Positions 17,684 through 26,844 of a stretch of DNA of 64,000 nucleotides are shown here, in pieces. Every line of letters starts with the position of its first letter. The first letter of the stretch is position 1. The notes under the pieces were generated by a model, which saw only the letters and a list, made by a program, of their open reading frames with translations, was not told where the DNA came from and made no database searches. The DNA comes from Bradyrhizobium sp. CCBAU 051011. Lineage in GTDB: Bacteria; Pseudomonadota; Alphaproteobacteria; Rhizobiales; Xanthobacteraceae. Both the position numbers and the translations under genes were made by a program. The stretch lies in NCBI RefSeq assembly GCF_009930815.1, contig NZ_CP022222.1, positions 7,544,501 through 7,608,500 on the forward strand. The letters run 5' to 3'.

Positions 17684-18846
17684 CGCCGCCGAACGACAGA
17701 GCCGGTCAGCGATTGTCCGCAGAGCAGACGCAGCGCCTCTTGCGCTGGCGCATGGCGTTGGGGCGCTACGCGGACAATCAGCTCGGCAGTTCGGGCCTCA
17801 CGGCTGAAGAGCTGCGTCGCGACCAATTGCTCGAACGCATCTATGCGGAGCGCGGCCGCCAGCGCGGCCTGCGCCTGGGCAGCGGCCGCAAGGGCTCGCT
17901 CGATCCGAGCCAGATCACCATTCCCGACTGGCTCAACGACAGCCGCCGGCTGTTTCCGGCCTCGGTGTTCGAGACCATTCAGGGCCATGCGCTGAATGAC
18001 CTCGGCCTGGCCGGACTGTTCGCCGATCCAGCCTCGCTGCAGAAGCTGCAACCCAATCTCGACCTGATGAAGGTGCTGCTTGCCTTCAAGGGAAAGGCGG
18101 ACAGGAACCTGGTCGAGGCGATCCGCGGGGTCGTCGATACCGTGGTCGAAGAGCTCAAGCGGAAACTGAAGGCGGAGATGGAACGTGCATTGTCGGGCCG
18201 GCGCGATCGCTTCCGCCGCGGCAAGCTGCGATCGGCGGCCAATCTCGACCTCCGCCGCACCATCCGAGACAATTTGCGGCACTACAGCCCCGAGCGTAAG
18301 GCCGTCATCGCCGAGCGGCTGCATTTTGTCGCCCGGAACAAGCGACGCATGCCATGGACGATCATCCTGTGCGTCGACCAGAGCGGGTCGATGCTCAACT
18401 CGCTCATCCACGCCACCGTGATGGCCTCGATCCTGGCGGGGCTGCCGGCCGTGGACGTGCGCTTCGTCGCTTTCGATACCTCGATCGTCGATATGTCCGA
18501 CAAGCTTGCCGATCCGGTCGACCTCCTGCTCTCGGTCCAGCTTGGCGGCGGCACCGATATCGCGCGCGCCATGACTTATTGCGAGGGCCTTGTCGTCAAT
18601 CCCAGCCGTACCGTCATTGCGCTGATCAGCGACTTTGAGGAAGGCGGCTCGCTTGCCGACCTGCTGCGCTGTGTCCGGCGCCTTGCGGAAGCCCGCACCC
18701 GGCTGATCGGCCTCGCCGCGCTCGACACCAACGGCGCGGCCGTGTTCGACCGCTCTGCCGCCGCGAAGCTGGCAGGCCTCGGCATGCACATCGCCGCCAT
18801 GACGCCCGACCGCTTCGCGGAATGGCTGGTCGGCATCATGGACTAA
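17680..18846 (+). CDS. yehP: VWA domain protein, CoxE-like (YehP-like)
   Basis: A 388-residue protein. The von Willebrand A domain occupies the C-terminal half: MIDAS motif DQSGS at residues 233-237, a GGGTDI loop carrying the conserved Thr, and a later SDFEEGG Asp. The N-terminal half is basic and helical. VWA proteins of this type act as adaptors for MoxR ATPases, binding a substrate through the metal site. The start at 17680 is preferred because ATGA overlaps the stop of the DUF5682 gene; an upstream in-frame start at 17638 would add unlikely residues. Counterpart of E. coli YehP by size and order. Confidence 0.9.
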   Translation: MTPPNDRAGQRLSAEQTQRLLRWRMALGRYADNQLGSSGLTAEELRRDQLLERIYAERGRQRGLRLGSGRKGSLDPSQITIPDWLNDSRRLFPASVFETIQGHALNDLGLAGLFADPASLQKLQPNLDLMKVLLAFKGKADRNLVEAIRGVVDTVVEELKRKLKAEMERALSGRRDRFRRGKLRSAANLDLRRTIRDNLRHYSPERKAVIAERLHFVARNKRRMPWTIILCVDQSGSMLNSLIHATVMASILAGLPAVDVRFVAFDTSIVDMSDKLADPVDLLLSVQLGGGTDIARAMTYCEGLVVNPSRTVIALISDFEEGGSLADLLRCVRRLAEARTRLIGLAALDTNGAAVFDRSAAAKLAGLGMHIAAMTPDRFAEWLVGIMD

Positions 18847-18854
18847 GCACGATC

Positions 18855-20927
18855 ATGTCCAAGCTCATCCCGCTTTACGCCCAGATCGACGACGCAACCC
18901 TGGAGGCCATGGCCTCCAAGGGCATTGTTCGCCGCGGGCGCGCCGATGCGGTCAATGTGCGGTTCGAAGCGATCGGTGCTGACGAGATCGTCGGTACAAT
19001 CGAGGGCGCCACGGTGCGGCTCGACGACAAGGGCCTCGCCAAGGCGCGCTGCACCTGCCCGGCTGCCACCACGTGCCGGCACAAGATCGCAATTGTTTTC
19101 GCGCTGCGAACCCAGGCTGGCGAGCAACCAGCCGCGCCGGCGGTCGAGACCGATTGGCCGGCCCGCCTCGCGACCTTCGACCGCAAAACCCTGCTGAACG
19201 CCGTCGGCAAGACTGGCTTGCGCGAGGCCATCCGGCTGTTTGCCCTGGCCGAAGCTGCGACGATCCACCCCGGCGGCCTCTCGCTCAAAGTGGTGTTGCG
19301 ATTGAGCGCGGAGGAAATTGAGGTCGCGGTGCCGGCCGAGGGCGATTTCAGTTCCGTGGTTTCCGGCCTGCCCGAGCGCCGACGACCAGCCGGCCATGCC
19401 GCTGCGATCCTCGCGGCGCGCCGCCATTTCGGCCACGAGACGATCGAGATCGACGAGACGGATACTGTTGTCGATCAAAAGGCATTCGTTCCCGACGGAC
19501 CGCTGCTCGCCGCCATGCGGGACGCGGTGTGCCGCGCCTATTCGCAAGGATTTGCCGTACCATCGCGCGCGCTTGAAGAGCGGCTGATGCTGCTTTCGGT
19601 TTCCAGCCGCGCCGAGGCGATGCCGCGTCTTTCCGCCAGCCTGCGGCGCATCGCCGAGGGGCTGGAACAGCGCCGCTCGCGCAGCGTCAACCATGACCCG
19701 GTGGAGCTGCTGCGCGAGATCGCGTTCGCCCACGCCTTGCTCCATGCGGTTTCGCACACCAGCGATGACGCGCGTTTGCGCAGACTTGCAGGCACGGTGC
19801 GCGCCGAATACGAACCCATCGGCGATGTTGGCCTGATCGGCCTCGGAGCGACGCTGTTCGAGACGATCGCCGGCGCGGTCGGCGTGACCGGCCATTTCGC
19901 CGAACCGGCAACGGGGCGGCGGTTCACGGCCACGCTGGCCAGGGGTACCACCCACGACACGCGCTTTGACCCGCGCGCTGCCTATCGCACCCAGTCGATC
20001 TGGGGCCACACACTGGCCCGGCTTTCGTCGGCCACATTTCATCTTTCCGGCGCGCATGCTTCGTCCACCGGCCGGCTTTCCTTGTCGCAAACGAGCCGCG
20101 CCGAAGCGATCCAGCCGTTCAAGCCAGGCCCGGAGGAAATCGCCGGCTGGGCCCGGGATCGCAGTGGTCCGCTCGCCGATCTGGCCCATATGTCCTGGCC
20201 GATCCTTGCCGACCATCTCGCTCGCTGCTTCGCGCCGTCGCTCGACGCGCCACCGCTTTCGGCACAGCCGGTCATCCTGCTGCCAAGCCGCATTGCGCCC
20301 GTGACCTTTGACGATCTGACGCAGCGTCTGCGCTGGCCACTGATGGATCTGAGCGGCGCGTGGATTTCGCTCACGCTCGACCATGACGACGAAGGACGTG
20401 GACTTGGCGCCAGTCGCATCGCGGCGCTCGAGGCCGCGCTCGGCGACGGCGGCAACAAGCGGCCGTTTGCCATCGTCGCGATCGCAAGGCCCGAGGGTGG
20501 AAAGATAGTGCTGGAGCCGATCGCGCTTTGGGGAGAGACCCAGACGTCGCTCGACTTCCCCGATCGAATCCCCGCACAGGGCGCCGATGTTGTCTCCCGC
20601 CTCATGGCGGGCCTGCGCAGGAGGGTGACCCAGTTCGCCCCGCCGCCGCCGGCCGACGTTACCGTGCGCCAGACGTCTCAACTGCTGCAGGCCGGCGTCG
20701 ATGCGTTGATCGGCTTTGCGGAAGCCGGGCTGCACAGCCCCGCCCAAGAGAGGCTGCTGGCGCCGATGGCAAAGACCTATCAGCTTGCGTCGCTGACGCC
20801 GCTTGCTCAACTGTTTTCGCGGACGGTCGCAAGCCGCGGAAGCGACGCCTCCTCTGCAGCCCTGGCCAGCGCCCAAGGACTGTTCACGCTGCAGAGCTTC
20901 AATAGCCGCCTTCAGATCTGGACGTGA
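18855..20927 (+). CDS. yehQ: SWIM zinc-finger protein (YehQ-like)
   Basis: A 690-residue protein, last gene of the operon. The SWIM zinc finger CxCx5CxH is at residues 66-76 (Cys66, Cys68, Cys74, His76), near the N-terminus, preceded by a beta-rich segment. SWIM fingers bind DNA or protein. The remaining ~600 residues show no other motif I recognise. The ATG at 18855 is chosen because it follows the VWA stop by eight bases and gives an MSKLIPLY start; an in-frame start at 18822 would overlap the VWA gene. It corresponds in position to E. coli YehQ. Confidence 0.85.
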   Translation: MSKLIPLYAQIDDATLEAMASKGIVRRGRADAVNVRFEAIGADEIVGTIEGATVRLDDKGLAKARCTCPAATTCRHKIAIVFALRTQAGEQPAAPAVETDWPARLATFDRKTLLNAVGKTGLREAIRLFALAEAATIHPGGLSLKVVLRLSAEEIEVAVPAEGDFSSVVSGLPERRRPAGHAAAILAARRHFGHETIEIDETDTVVDQKAFVPDGPLLAAMRDAVCRAYSQGFAVPSRALEERLMLLSVSSRAEAMPRLSASLRRIAEGLEQRRSRSVNHDPVELLREIAFAHALLHAVSHTSDDARLRRLAGTVRAEYEPIGDVGLIGLGATLFETIAGAVGVTGHFAEPATGRRFTATLARGTTHDTRFDPRAAYRTQSIWGHTLARLSSATFHLSGAHASSTGRLSLSQTSRAEAIQPFKPGPEEIAGWARDRSGPLADLAHMSWPILADHLARCFAPSLDAPPLSAQPVILLPSRIAPVTFDDLTQRLRWPLMDLSGAWISLTLDHDDEGRGLGASRIAALEAALGDGGNKRPFAIVAIARPEGGKIVLEPIALWGETQTSLDFPDRIPAQGADVVSRLMAGLRRRVTQFAPPPPADVTVRQTSQLLQAGVDALIGFAEAGLHSPAQERLLAPMAKTYQLASLTPLAQLFSRTVASRGSDASSAALASAQGLFTLQSFNSRLQIWT

Positions 20928-21398
20928 TCGGTGCGACCATTTCTGCGCAGCGCCGAAGTGGCGGGAACGGTGTGGCACCGCTGCGCGGGTTATGCTCGAG
21001 AAAAGCCTAGCGATTTCAATGCCAAAAGTGGGGTGGTGCGCTCGGAGGGCGGAGAAGAGGTTAGCAACTTCAATAACTTGCCGAGATGAGCCAAAGGCGA
21101 GGTGCATTTCCCGCCTATAGGTGCTGTTCAAGCCCAGTGCCAAGCTGAACTAACTAAATCGGGCGCGACGCCGATTCAGTACGCGCGCCTCGCAATCGAC
21201 CCTGCAATCGGAGCAATCCTCCGGGGACGACATTTGTGGACTGTGCCGCTATTTTGAGAAGCACCAAAGCGAAGGGCACCCGTTTACGCTACGTGCCACC
21301 AAGATTTCGGCCAGTAACAACCGGGGCCGGGGCAAGCAGCAGCCAATGAACCGGGCCTGGGCTGGCTCGGTGCTTCTATATGAATCCATGGAGACATC
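20928..21398. other. Intergenic region after the yeh-like operon
   Basis: About 470 bases with no convincing gene. It contains the right copy of the flanking repeat (21040-21081). Short frames here have no ribosome-binding sites. The last 20 bases hold GGAGACATC, the ribosome-binding site for the oxidoreductase gene that follows. Confidence 0.55.
21040..21081. repeat. Right copy of the sequence flanking the yeh-like operon
   Basis: About 42 bases ending TTAGCAACTTCAATAACTTG, a diverged direct copy of 9971-10013. It lies about 110 bases after the SWIM gene stop. Confidence 0.5.
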
Positions 21399-22496
21399 AT
21401 GCGGGTGGTGATTTGCGGAGCCGGCGTGATCGGAGCCTGCACCGCCTACTTCCTCGCTCGCCGCGGCATCGACGTCATCGTGGTGGAGAGGACCGAAGTG
21501 GCTGCGGCGGCGTCCGGCAAGGCCGGCGGATTTCGGGCGCTCGACTGGTCCGCTGGCACTCCGCTCGATGCGCTGGCGCGCCGCAGCTTTCATCTCCACG
21601 CCGCCCTACCCGACGAGATTGCGGGTGATTGGGCCTACCAGCGCATGACCGCCTATAGCGGGCTCGTCGTCCCCGATCATGCTCGTAGTCATTCACCGGC
21701 CAAACTCGATTGGCTTTCCGACGGCGTAGTCGTTGTTGATCGACTCGGCACACCAGAAACAACGGCAATTGTTCACCCGCGCAAATTCACTTCCGCTATG
21801 ATGAGCGCCGCACAAAGCTACGGCGCTGAACTGCGCGCGGGACGGGTCACCGGGATGGTGCGGAGTGCGGATGGATCTGCAGTTAAGGGCGTGGAGGTCG
21901 ATGGCGCCGTTTTGGAGGCGGATGCCGTCGTGATCGCGATGGGGCCTTGGTCGTTGATGGCCGCCGCGTGGGTGCATCTGCCCGCCGTCTTCGGACAGAG
22001 AAGCCCGAGCTTGGTTTACGACACCGGCACCGATGTCACAGCGGATGCCCTCTTCCTCGAATATCATGAAGGGAGCGCCGTGGCTGCAACGGTCGAAGTC
22101 TTCCCGCGGGCCGACGGCAGCACACTCATCACCGCCTCCTCAGATCAAGCGCCGCTGCCACTCGACCCCGCGGTCGTTACGGCGGACCAAAACGAGGTTG
22201 ATCGTCTCCAGGCGATCTCCGAACGGCTGTCACCGTTCTTTCGCCCGGAGAGGATCATCGCGCGGCAAGCCTGCTTCCGGCCGGTCACGCAAGACAGTCT
22301 GCCGTTGATCGGCAAAGTGCCGCAGATTGAGGGCGTCTACGTGGCCACCGGCCATAGTGTCTGGGGCATCCTCAACGCACCGGCAACGGGTCAGGCCTTG
22401 GCGGAGCTGATCGCCGAGGGCGTTTCGCTCACTACGGATCTGGAGCCTTTCGACCCGGCCCGGTTCCGGGTCCCAATATATCGACCTGTCCGCTGA
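21399..22496 (+). CDS. FAD-dependent oxidoreductase (DAO/glycine-oxidase family)
   Basis: A 365-residue flavoprotein of the D-amino-acid oxidase superfamily. The Rossmann dinucleotide motif is at the extreme N-terminus (VVICGAGVIGACTAYFLARR with a following acidic residue), and the C-terminal FAD-contacting region has RPVTQDSLPLIGKVP and ATGHSVWGILNAPATG. Such enzymes oxidise amine groups of amino acids or opine-like substrates; the specific substrate cannot be read. GGAGACATC precedes the start. It stands alone: the gene to the right is a recombinase remnant in the opposite orientation that begins right at its stop codon. Confidence 0.85.
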   Translation: MRVVICGAGVIGACTAYFLARRGIDVIVVERTEVAAAASGKAGGFRALDWSAGTPLDALARRSFHLHAALPDEIAGDWAYQRMTAYSGLVVPDHARSHSPAKLDWLSDGVVVVDRLGTPETTAIVHPRKFTSAMMSAAQSYGAELRAGRVTGMVRSADGSAVKGVEVDGAVLEADAVVIAMGPWSLMAAAWVHLPAVFGQRSPSLVYDTGTDVTADALFLEYHEGSAVAATVEVFPRADGSTLITASSDQAPLPLDPAVVTADQNEVDRLQAISERLSPFFRPERIIARQACFRPVTQDSLPLIGKVPQIEGVYVATGHSVWGILNAPATGQALAELIAEGVSLTTDLEPFDPARFRVPIYRPVR

Positions 22497-22499
22497 GTA

Positions 22500-23167
22500 G
22501 GTTCAAATCCCGGACCTGCAAGCGCGTTTGTTATAACTTCTGTTTTAGGGGATCTCTCGCGGCCAGCGGCAAGGTTGAGAATGGCCATCAGCTCGCCGCG
22601 TAGGGTGGCATGGCTCTCGCCCCGTTTCTCACCTGGGGTTATCACTACCTCGCCAATTAGCGAGCGGATGTTCTCCCGGGCTTCCCCATTTGACTCCGGC
22701 TCGGCCAGGGTTTCCGCTAGTCGTATCGCCCTGGCGCGGTAGTGCTCAGCGATATTCGGATGCACGTCCGGCATATCGGCTGGAGCCTCTGAAAGTCGCG
22801 CCTCGATCTCGGCTTTCTGTTGCGCCAGCTCCGCCATCCTCGCTTTCATAGCCGGCTGGTACATCCCATCCTCGATAGCATCCATGATCCCTTTGATGCC
22901 CCTCTCAATCTTCTCAAGGGCGCGGCGGTCCGCTTCTGCTTGCGCTCGTCGCTCATGGTTCTGGCGATTGGTCTCCTCCGCATAGGCGCGCACCGCGACC
23001 GCCACCGCCTCGGGCGACACCAGCTTGTCCGTAAGACCCGCCAGTACGCGCCGCTCGATGTCGTCGCGGCGAATAGTGCGGCCGTTGTCGCAGGTCCCTT
23101 TGCGGAAATGACCAAGACAGCCGTAGCAAGTCGCGGCCCGATCATCTGCCGCGCGAAGGCGTTCTGC
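22500..23167 (-). pseudogene. Serine-recombinase (resolvase/invertase family) C-terminal remnant
   Basis: Leftward reading gives the C-terminal part of a large serine recombinase: a degenerate zinc-ribbon (ATCYGCLGHFRKGTCDN), the linking NGRTIRRDDIERRVL segment, a long coiled-coil (QNHERRAQAEADRRALEKIE and onward), and the end of the domain with GPGFEP, like the GAGFEPATF tail of such enzymes. An in-frame TGA lies at 23168-23170, and the catalytic resolvase domain and recombinase domain are absent, so the gene is inactive. The remnant abuts the end of the oxidoreductase gene and probably marks an old integration event. Confidence 0.75.
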
Positions 23168-23343
23168 TCAACGTTGATAGTGAGATCTGCGGCTGTCGCG
23201 GTGGCGCGCTTCATGCCATTGGCGAGAAACATTGGGCACCCAATTGACTTTCGTCAGCGGCATGAAGGTTACCTTTCTTGTGGCGAGTCGCCGATGTGCT
23301 CTGTCACCTGCTCCGGACCCGATGATCGGCTTCGGCCGCTACT

Positions 23344-24234
23344 TCATGACCCTTCTTTGCCCTGACTAGCACGGCTCCTGCCGCTCTCACCGAAGGCTGC
23401 CCGATAGATAATCCAATACATCGCGCCGACGAGGCCGGCACCACCTACGATATTGCCGAGCGTGACCGGTACAAGATTGTGAATAATGCCCGTCATTGTT
23501 ATGACCGACGCGTCGAAATCAGGAGGGACATTTCCTGCTCGCGTCATCAACCAGGCCAAGGGCAGGAAATACATGTTGGCGACGCAGTGCTCAAAGCCGG
23601 CGGCGATGAAGGCGGAGATCGGAAATACGAGCGCAACAATCTTGTCGGTAACCGACCGGCCGGCATATGCCAGCCACACCGCCAAGCAAACGAGCAGGTT
23701 ACACAAAATTCCCTTGAAGAATAACGTCACTGCATCGGGCTGGATCTTGGCGACAGCCGTATTCAGTATCGACAGGCCGACGCGGCCTCCATTCATGTCG
23801 AGATGATGCGAAAGGAAGACCAGGACCACAAGTCCGAGCGCGCCGATCAGGTTGCCGAAATAGACGACGCCCCAGTTGCGCAGCATTTCCTTCGTCGTCA
23901 CATGTCCGCTCGCCCAGGCCATCACGATCAGATTGTTTCCCGTGAAGAGTTCAGCTCCGCCAACCAGAACGATTGCCAGCCCGAGCGAAAAAACCAGTCC
24001 GCCGAGCACACGCGCCGTGGCGAAGCTCAGACTCGCGTCGCTGACGACGACAGTATAGTACAGTGCGCCAAGTCCGATGCTGCCCCCTGCGATCACGGCC
24101 AGCATGAATGAAGCCAGAAAGGGAAGGTTCGTCTTCTTGACTCCGACTTTCTCGACAGCCTCCTTGATCTCGGCCGGGCTGTAGGCATTCAAATTGAAGA
24201 TGGGTGGTTGCGGCGGGGATGCCCGATCAGCCAT
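23344..24234 (-). CDS. focA: Formate/nitrite transporter FocA
   Basis: A 296-residue membrane protein with six helices and the formate-nitrite transporter signatures, including GGAELFTGNN near residue 110 and a GFEHCVANMY segment near 210. FocA is a pentameric formate channel of the inner membrane. The ATG at 24234 is supported by GGGAGA six bases upstream and avoids an unlikely N-terminal extension. It is the last gene of the pflB-pflA-aspT-focA unit, so its job is most likely export or import of the formate made by pyruvate formate-lyase. Confidence 0.92.
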   Translation of the reverse strand: MADRASPPQPPIFNLNAYSPAEIKEAVEKVGVKKTNLPFLASFMLAVIAGGSIGLGALYYTVVVSDASLSFATARVLGGLVFSLGLAIVLVGGAELFTGNNLIVMAWASGHVTTKEMLRNWGVVYFGNLIGALGLVVLVFLSHHLDMNGGRVGLSILNTAVAKIQPDAVTLFFKGILCNLLVCLAVWLAYAGRSVTDKIVALVFPISAFIAAGFEHCVANMYFLPLAWLMTRAGNVPPDFDASVITMTGIIHNLVPVTLGNIVGGAGLVGAMYWIIYRAAFGESGRSRASQGKEGS

Positions 24235-24376
24235 GCCGTGTCTCCCGTGCCTGGTCCATCGACGAGCGTAACCTTCCGGCGATGCCTTGCTCCGACGAGC
24301 GATCTTGACCTGGACCGCCGATCTGGAGATCCCGATCATGAATGAACGATGGCAAGGCCCTGTTCTGATAGGTCGC

Positions 24377-25978
24377 CTAGCCAGCGCTGCTGCCAACCAT
24401 GAGGAGACCCACGATCTGCGCGGCGATCACCTTCACCAGTGTCATGGAAGGAAAGATCATGGCGTAGCCGATGTCGGGCCGTTCAGTGGGCGCCATCTTG
24501 GTCGAATAGACGAGGATCGCCGGATTTCCGGTCGCACCGGATGCCACGCCCACGAGATCGTCGTACGGGATTCTCAGAATGTAGTGGCCCACCAGTAAGA
24601 CGATGGCTACCGTCGTCAGCAGAACCGCAACGCCGATAAAGAGCATCGTAAGCCCGGATTCGGCGACGGTTCGAACAAAGGGCTGCCCTGCGTTGACGCC
24701 GACCGTTGCAAGAAACATCGCAAGTCCGAAGTTTCGCAAGACGATGTTCGCTGGTAACGGCATGGTCCAGAGCATGGGACCTGTGCGCCGCAATTTGCCA
24801 AGAATGAGAGCGACGATCAGCGGCCCCCCTCCGATACCGAGCGTCACGACGCCCACTCCAGGAATCGGAATCGGAATGAGCCCAAGCAAGACACCCAGGA
24901 CCATTCCAACGCCGAGCGAAACGTAGCTGAATTCGGCCGCCGCCTTCACCGTGTCGCCGAAGTGACGCCGAATTTCGTCCTTGCGGTCAGGAGGCGTCAG
25001 CACCCCTACCCGATCGCCGAATTCGAGCATCAGGTCGGGCGCCGGCACGAGGTCCGCATCATAGCGACGGACATGCAATAAGTGGGTTGGATAGCCGGCC
25101 GGCATGGGAAGACTGGCAAGGGGTACTCCCACTACGCTGGCCTTCCCGACGAAGACCCTGATGTAGTCGAGATCGGCGCGGTCGCTCGCCAGGCGGCCGG
25201 GCTCCAGTTTTCCAAGCGTGGCGGCCGCCCTGGCAATTGCTTCATTCTGCTCAGCGACCACAAGAATGGCGTCTCCGGCGGACAAGACGGTATCGCCCAC
25301 AGGAACGAAATTGTGCCCGCCCTTTCGAACCATCGTGACCTGGACACCGCTGAGCGCCCCGGTCGTCAGTTCGTCCAATCTCTTTCCGGCATGGCCTTCG
25401 CCGATCGAAATTTCGCCCATGTGGAAGCGCTGCGCCTTGGCCGGAAATTTCGGCCTTACGATCCGGGTCATGAAGTAAATGCACAGGATCGGACCGATGA
25501 CCCCGAAGGGGTAGGCAATGGAATAGCCGATCGATGGATCCTTGTTCTTCACGACGTCGAGGGCCGCCTGGAGCGTGGCGGTGCTCGTCATTGATCCGGC
25601 ATAGATACCGAGCGTATGTCCGATCTTGATACCGAAGATGTGCCCGAGCCCAAGCGCAACGATCAAGCTGGCTAGGCATGCGACAAGCGCCAGCAGATTG
25701 TACTTCTGCCCGACGCCGAACATGCCTTCGAAGAACTGCCGACCGTAAAGAATCCCGATCCCATACAGGAACATGATCAATCCTGTCAGCCCGATCGGCC
25801 CCGTGATCTGCGCTTTGGGGGCAAACGCACCGATGGCAAGGCCCACGAAAAGAACGGCGCCAACACCGAGGGAAAATCCGCCGATGCTGATCTGACCGAC
25901 CAGGTAGCCCAATCCGATCGCGAGAAATGCCGTCAGTATCGGCTGGCTTCCGATGATCTCGCGAGCAAGGTCCAACAT
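24377..25978 (-). CDS. AspT/YidE-type transporter (aspartate:alanine exchanger family)
   Basis: A 533-residue membrane protein with the duplicated AspT/YbjL fold: five or so helices (about 10-165), a soluble middle with two TrkA-C domains (about 190-355; the IGEGHAGKRLDELTTG and VGVPLASLPMPAGYP regions), then a second set of helices (about 360-533) including GIGGGPLIVALILGKLRRTG. AspT proteins exchange a dicarboxylate precursor for its decarboxylated product, or carry succinate or other acids. Its place between pflA and focA points to organic-acid exchange during fermentation; the substrate is inferred from context only. Confidence 0.85.
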   Translation of the reverse strand: MLDLAREIIGSQPILTAFLAIGLGYLVGQISIGGFSLGVGAVLFVGLAIGAFAPKAQITGPIGLTGLIMFLYGIGILYGRQFFEGMFGVGQKYNLLALVACLASLIVALGLGHIFGIKIGHTLGIYAGSMTSTATLQAALDVVKNKDPSIGYSIAYPFGVIGPILCIYFMTRIVRPKFPAKAQRFHMGEISIGEGHAGKRLDELTTGALSGVQVTMVRKGGHNFVPVGDTVLSAGDAILVVAEQNEAIARAAATLGKLEPGRLASDRADLDYIRVFVGKASVVGVPLASLPMPAGYPTHLLHVRRYDADLVPAPDLMLEFGDRVGVLTPPDRKDEIRRHFGDTVKAAAEFSYVSLGVGMVLGVLLGLIPIPIPGVGVVTLGIGGGPLIVALILGKLRRTGPMLWTMPLPANIVLRNFGLAMFLATVGVNAGQPFVRTVAESGLTMLFIGVAVLLTTVAIVLLVGHYILRIPYDDLVGVASGATGNPAILVYSTKMAPTERPDIGYAMIFPSMTLVKVIAAQIVGLLMVGSSAG

Positions 25979-26003
25979 GATGTCCGGTCTCCCCAGCCTG
26001 TCG

Positions 26004-26831
26004 TCAGCGCACCCGGCAGCCTGCCGCGCGGAATTGCCCGATCACCCGATCCACCAGCTCCCGGCCGGCCGTCGGAGTATCGAGAAGCTTGTAGTCGAGC
26101 CCCATCGCCTTCCACTTGAAAGCGCCCATCTGGTGGAACGGCTGCACCTCGACCCACTCGACGTTCTTCATCGGCGCGACGAACCGGGCGATGCCCTCGA
26201 CGTTGGCGGGATCGTCGGTCTCGCCGGGGACGAGCGTGAAGCGGACCCACACCGGCTTGGATAGCGAAGCGAGGCGCTCGGCGAAGCGCAGCGTCGGCGC
26301 GAGGTCGCGAGCTGTCACGCGCCGGTACGTGTCGGGATCCGAACTTTTGATATCGAGCAGGACGAGATCGATGTTCGACAGGTAGTCTTCGTCGACACGA
26401 TCGCCCAGAAATCCCGAGGTCTGAATGGCCGTGTGCAGGCCCATGGTCTTCGCTCCGGCGAATATCCGCCGGGTGAATGCAAGCTGAACCATCGGCTCGC
26501 CGCCGGAAATGGTGAGTCCCCCGCCAAGCGAAAGAAGTGCCGGCGCGAAATCGCCTAGGCGACGGAGCACGTGATCGGCCGAAACGTAGGTCCCGTCCTT
26601 CAGATGCCAGGTATCCGGATTGTGGCAGTAAGTGCATCGCAGCAGGCAACCGGAGACGAACAGCACCACGCGCAGCCCCGGCCCGTCGTATCGGGACGAG
26701 GTTTCGTAGGAATGGCAATATCCGAATGCGCCCTTCTCGTCCTTGAACTGGCTTTCGTCTGGCGCGTCGGGTGAAATCCCCACCCGGAGGTCATGACGAC
26801 TTCCGGGTTCAAGTGTCTGCACCGTCGACAT
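26004..26831 (-). CDS. pflA: Pyruvate formate-lyase-activating enzyme
   Basis: A 275-residue radical-SAM enzyme that makes the glycyl radical on PflB using S-adenosylmethionine. The cluster motif CxxxCxxC is Cys62, Cys66, Cys69 (GCLLRCTYCHNPDTW); the SAM-binding GGE is in LTISGGEPMVQ. It has a roughly 30-residue N-terminal extension relative to the E. coli enzyme. GAGGTGCACC precedes the ATG. It lies 13 bases after pflB in the same operon, as is usual for this pair. The active-site cluster is oxygen-sensitive, in keeping with expression from an Fnr-type promoter. Confidence 0.95.
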   Translation of the reverse strand: MSTVQTLEPGSRHDLRVGISPDAPDESQFKDEKGAFGYCHSYETSSRYDGPGLRVVLFVSGCLLRCTYCHNPDTWHLKDGTYVSADHVLRRLGDFAPALLSLGGGLTISGGEPMVQLAFTRRIFAGAKTMGLHTAIQTSGFLGDRVDEDYLSNIDLVLLDIKSSDPDTYRRVTARDLAPTLRFAERLASLSKPVWVRFTLVPGETDDPANVEGIARFVAPMKNVEWVEVQPFHQMGAFKWKAMGLDYKLLDTPTAGRELVDRVIGQFRAAGCRVR

Positions 26832-26844
26832 GGTGCACCTCGAT

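Noticed and set aside
16957..21143. Very long leftward open frames (610 and 766 codons) opposite the DUF5682, VWA and SWIM genes
   Set aside because: They are antisense shadows: Arg/Gln/His-rich composition, no recognisable domain, no ribosome-binding sites, and the + strand genes have intact motifs.
22496..22530. A GGTTCAAATCC T-loop-like string suggesting a tRNA
   Set aside because: No acceptor, D or anticodon arm can be built around it. On the other strand it is the coding sequence of the recombinase GPGFEP tail, which explains it.
22820..23365. Rightward frame over the recombinase remnant
   Set aside because: It has no motif, whereas the leftward reading gives recognisable recombinase segments.
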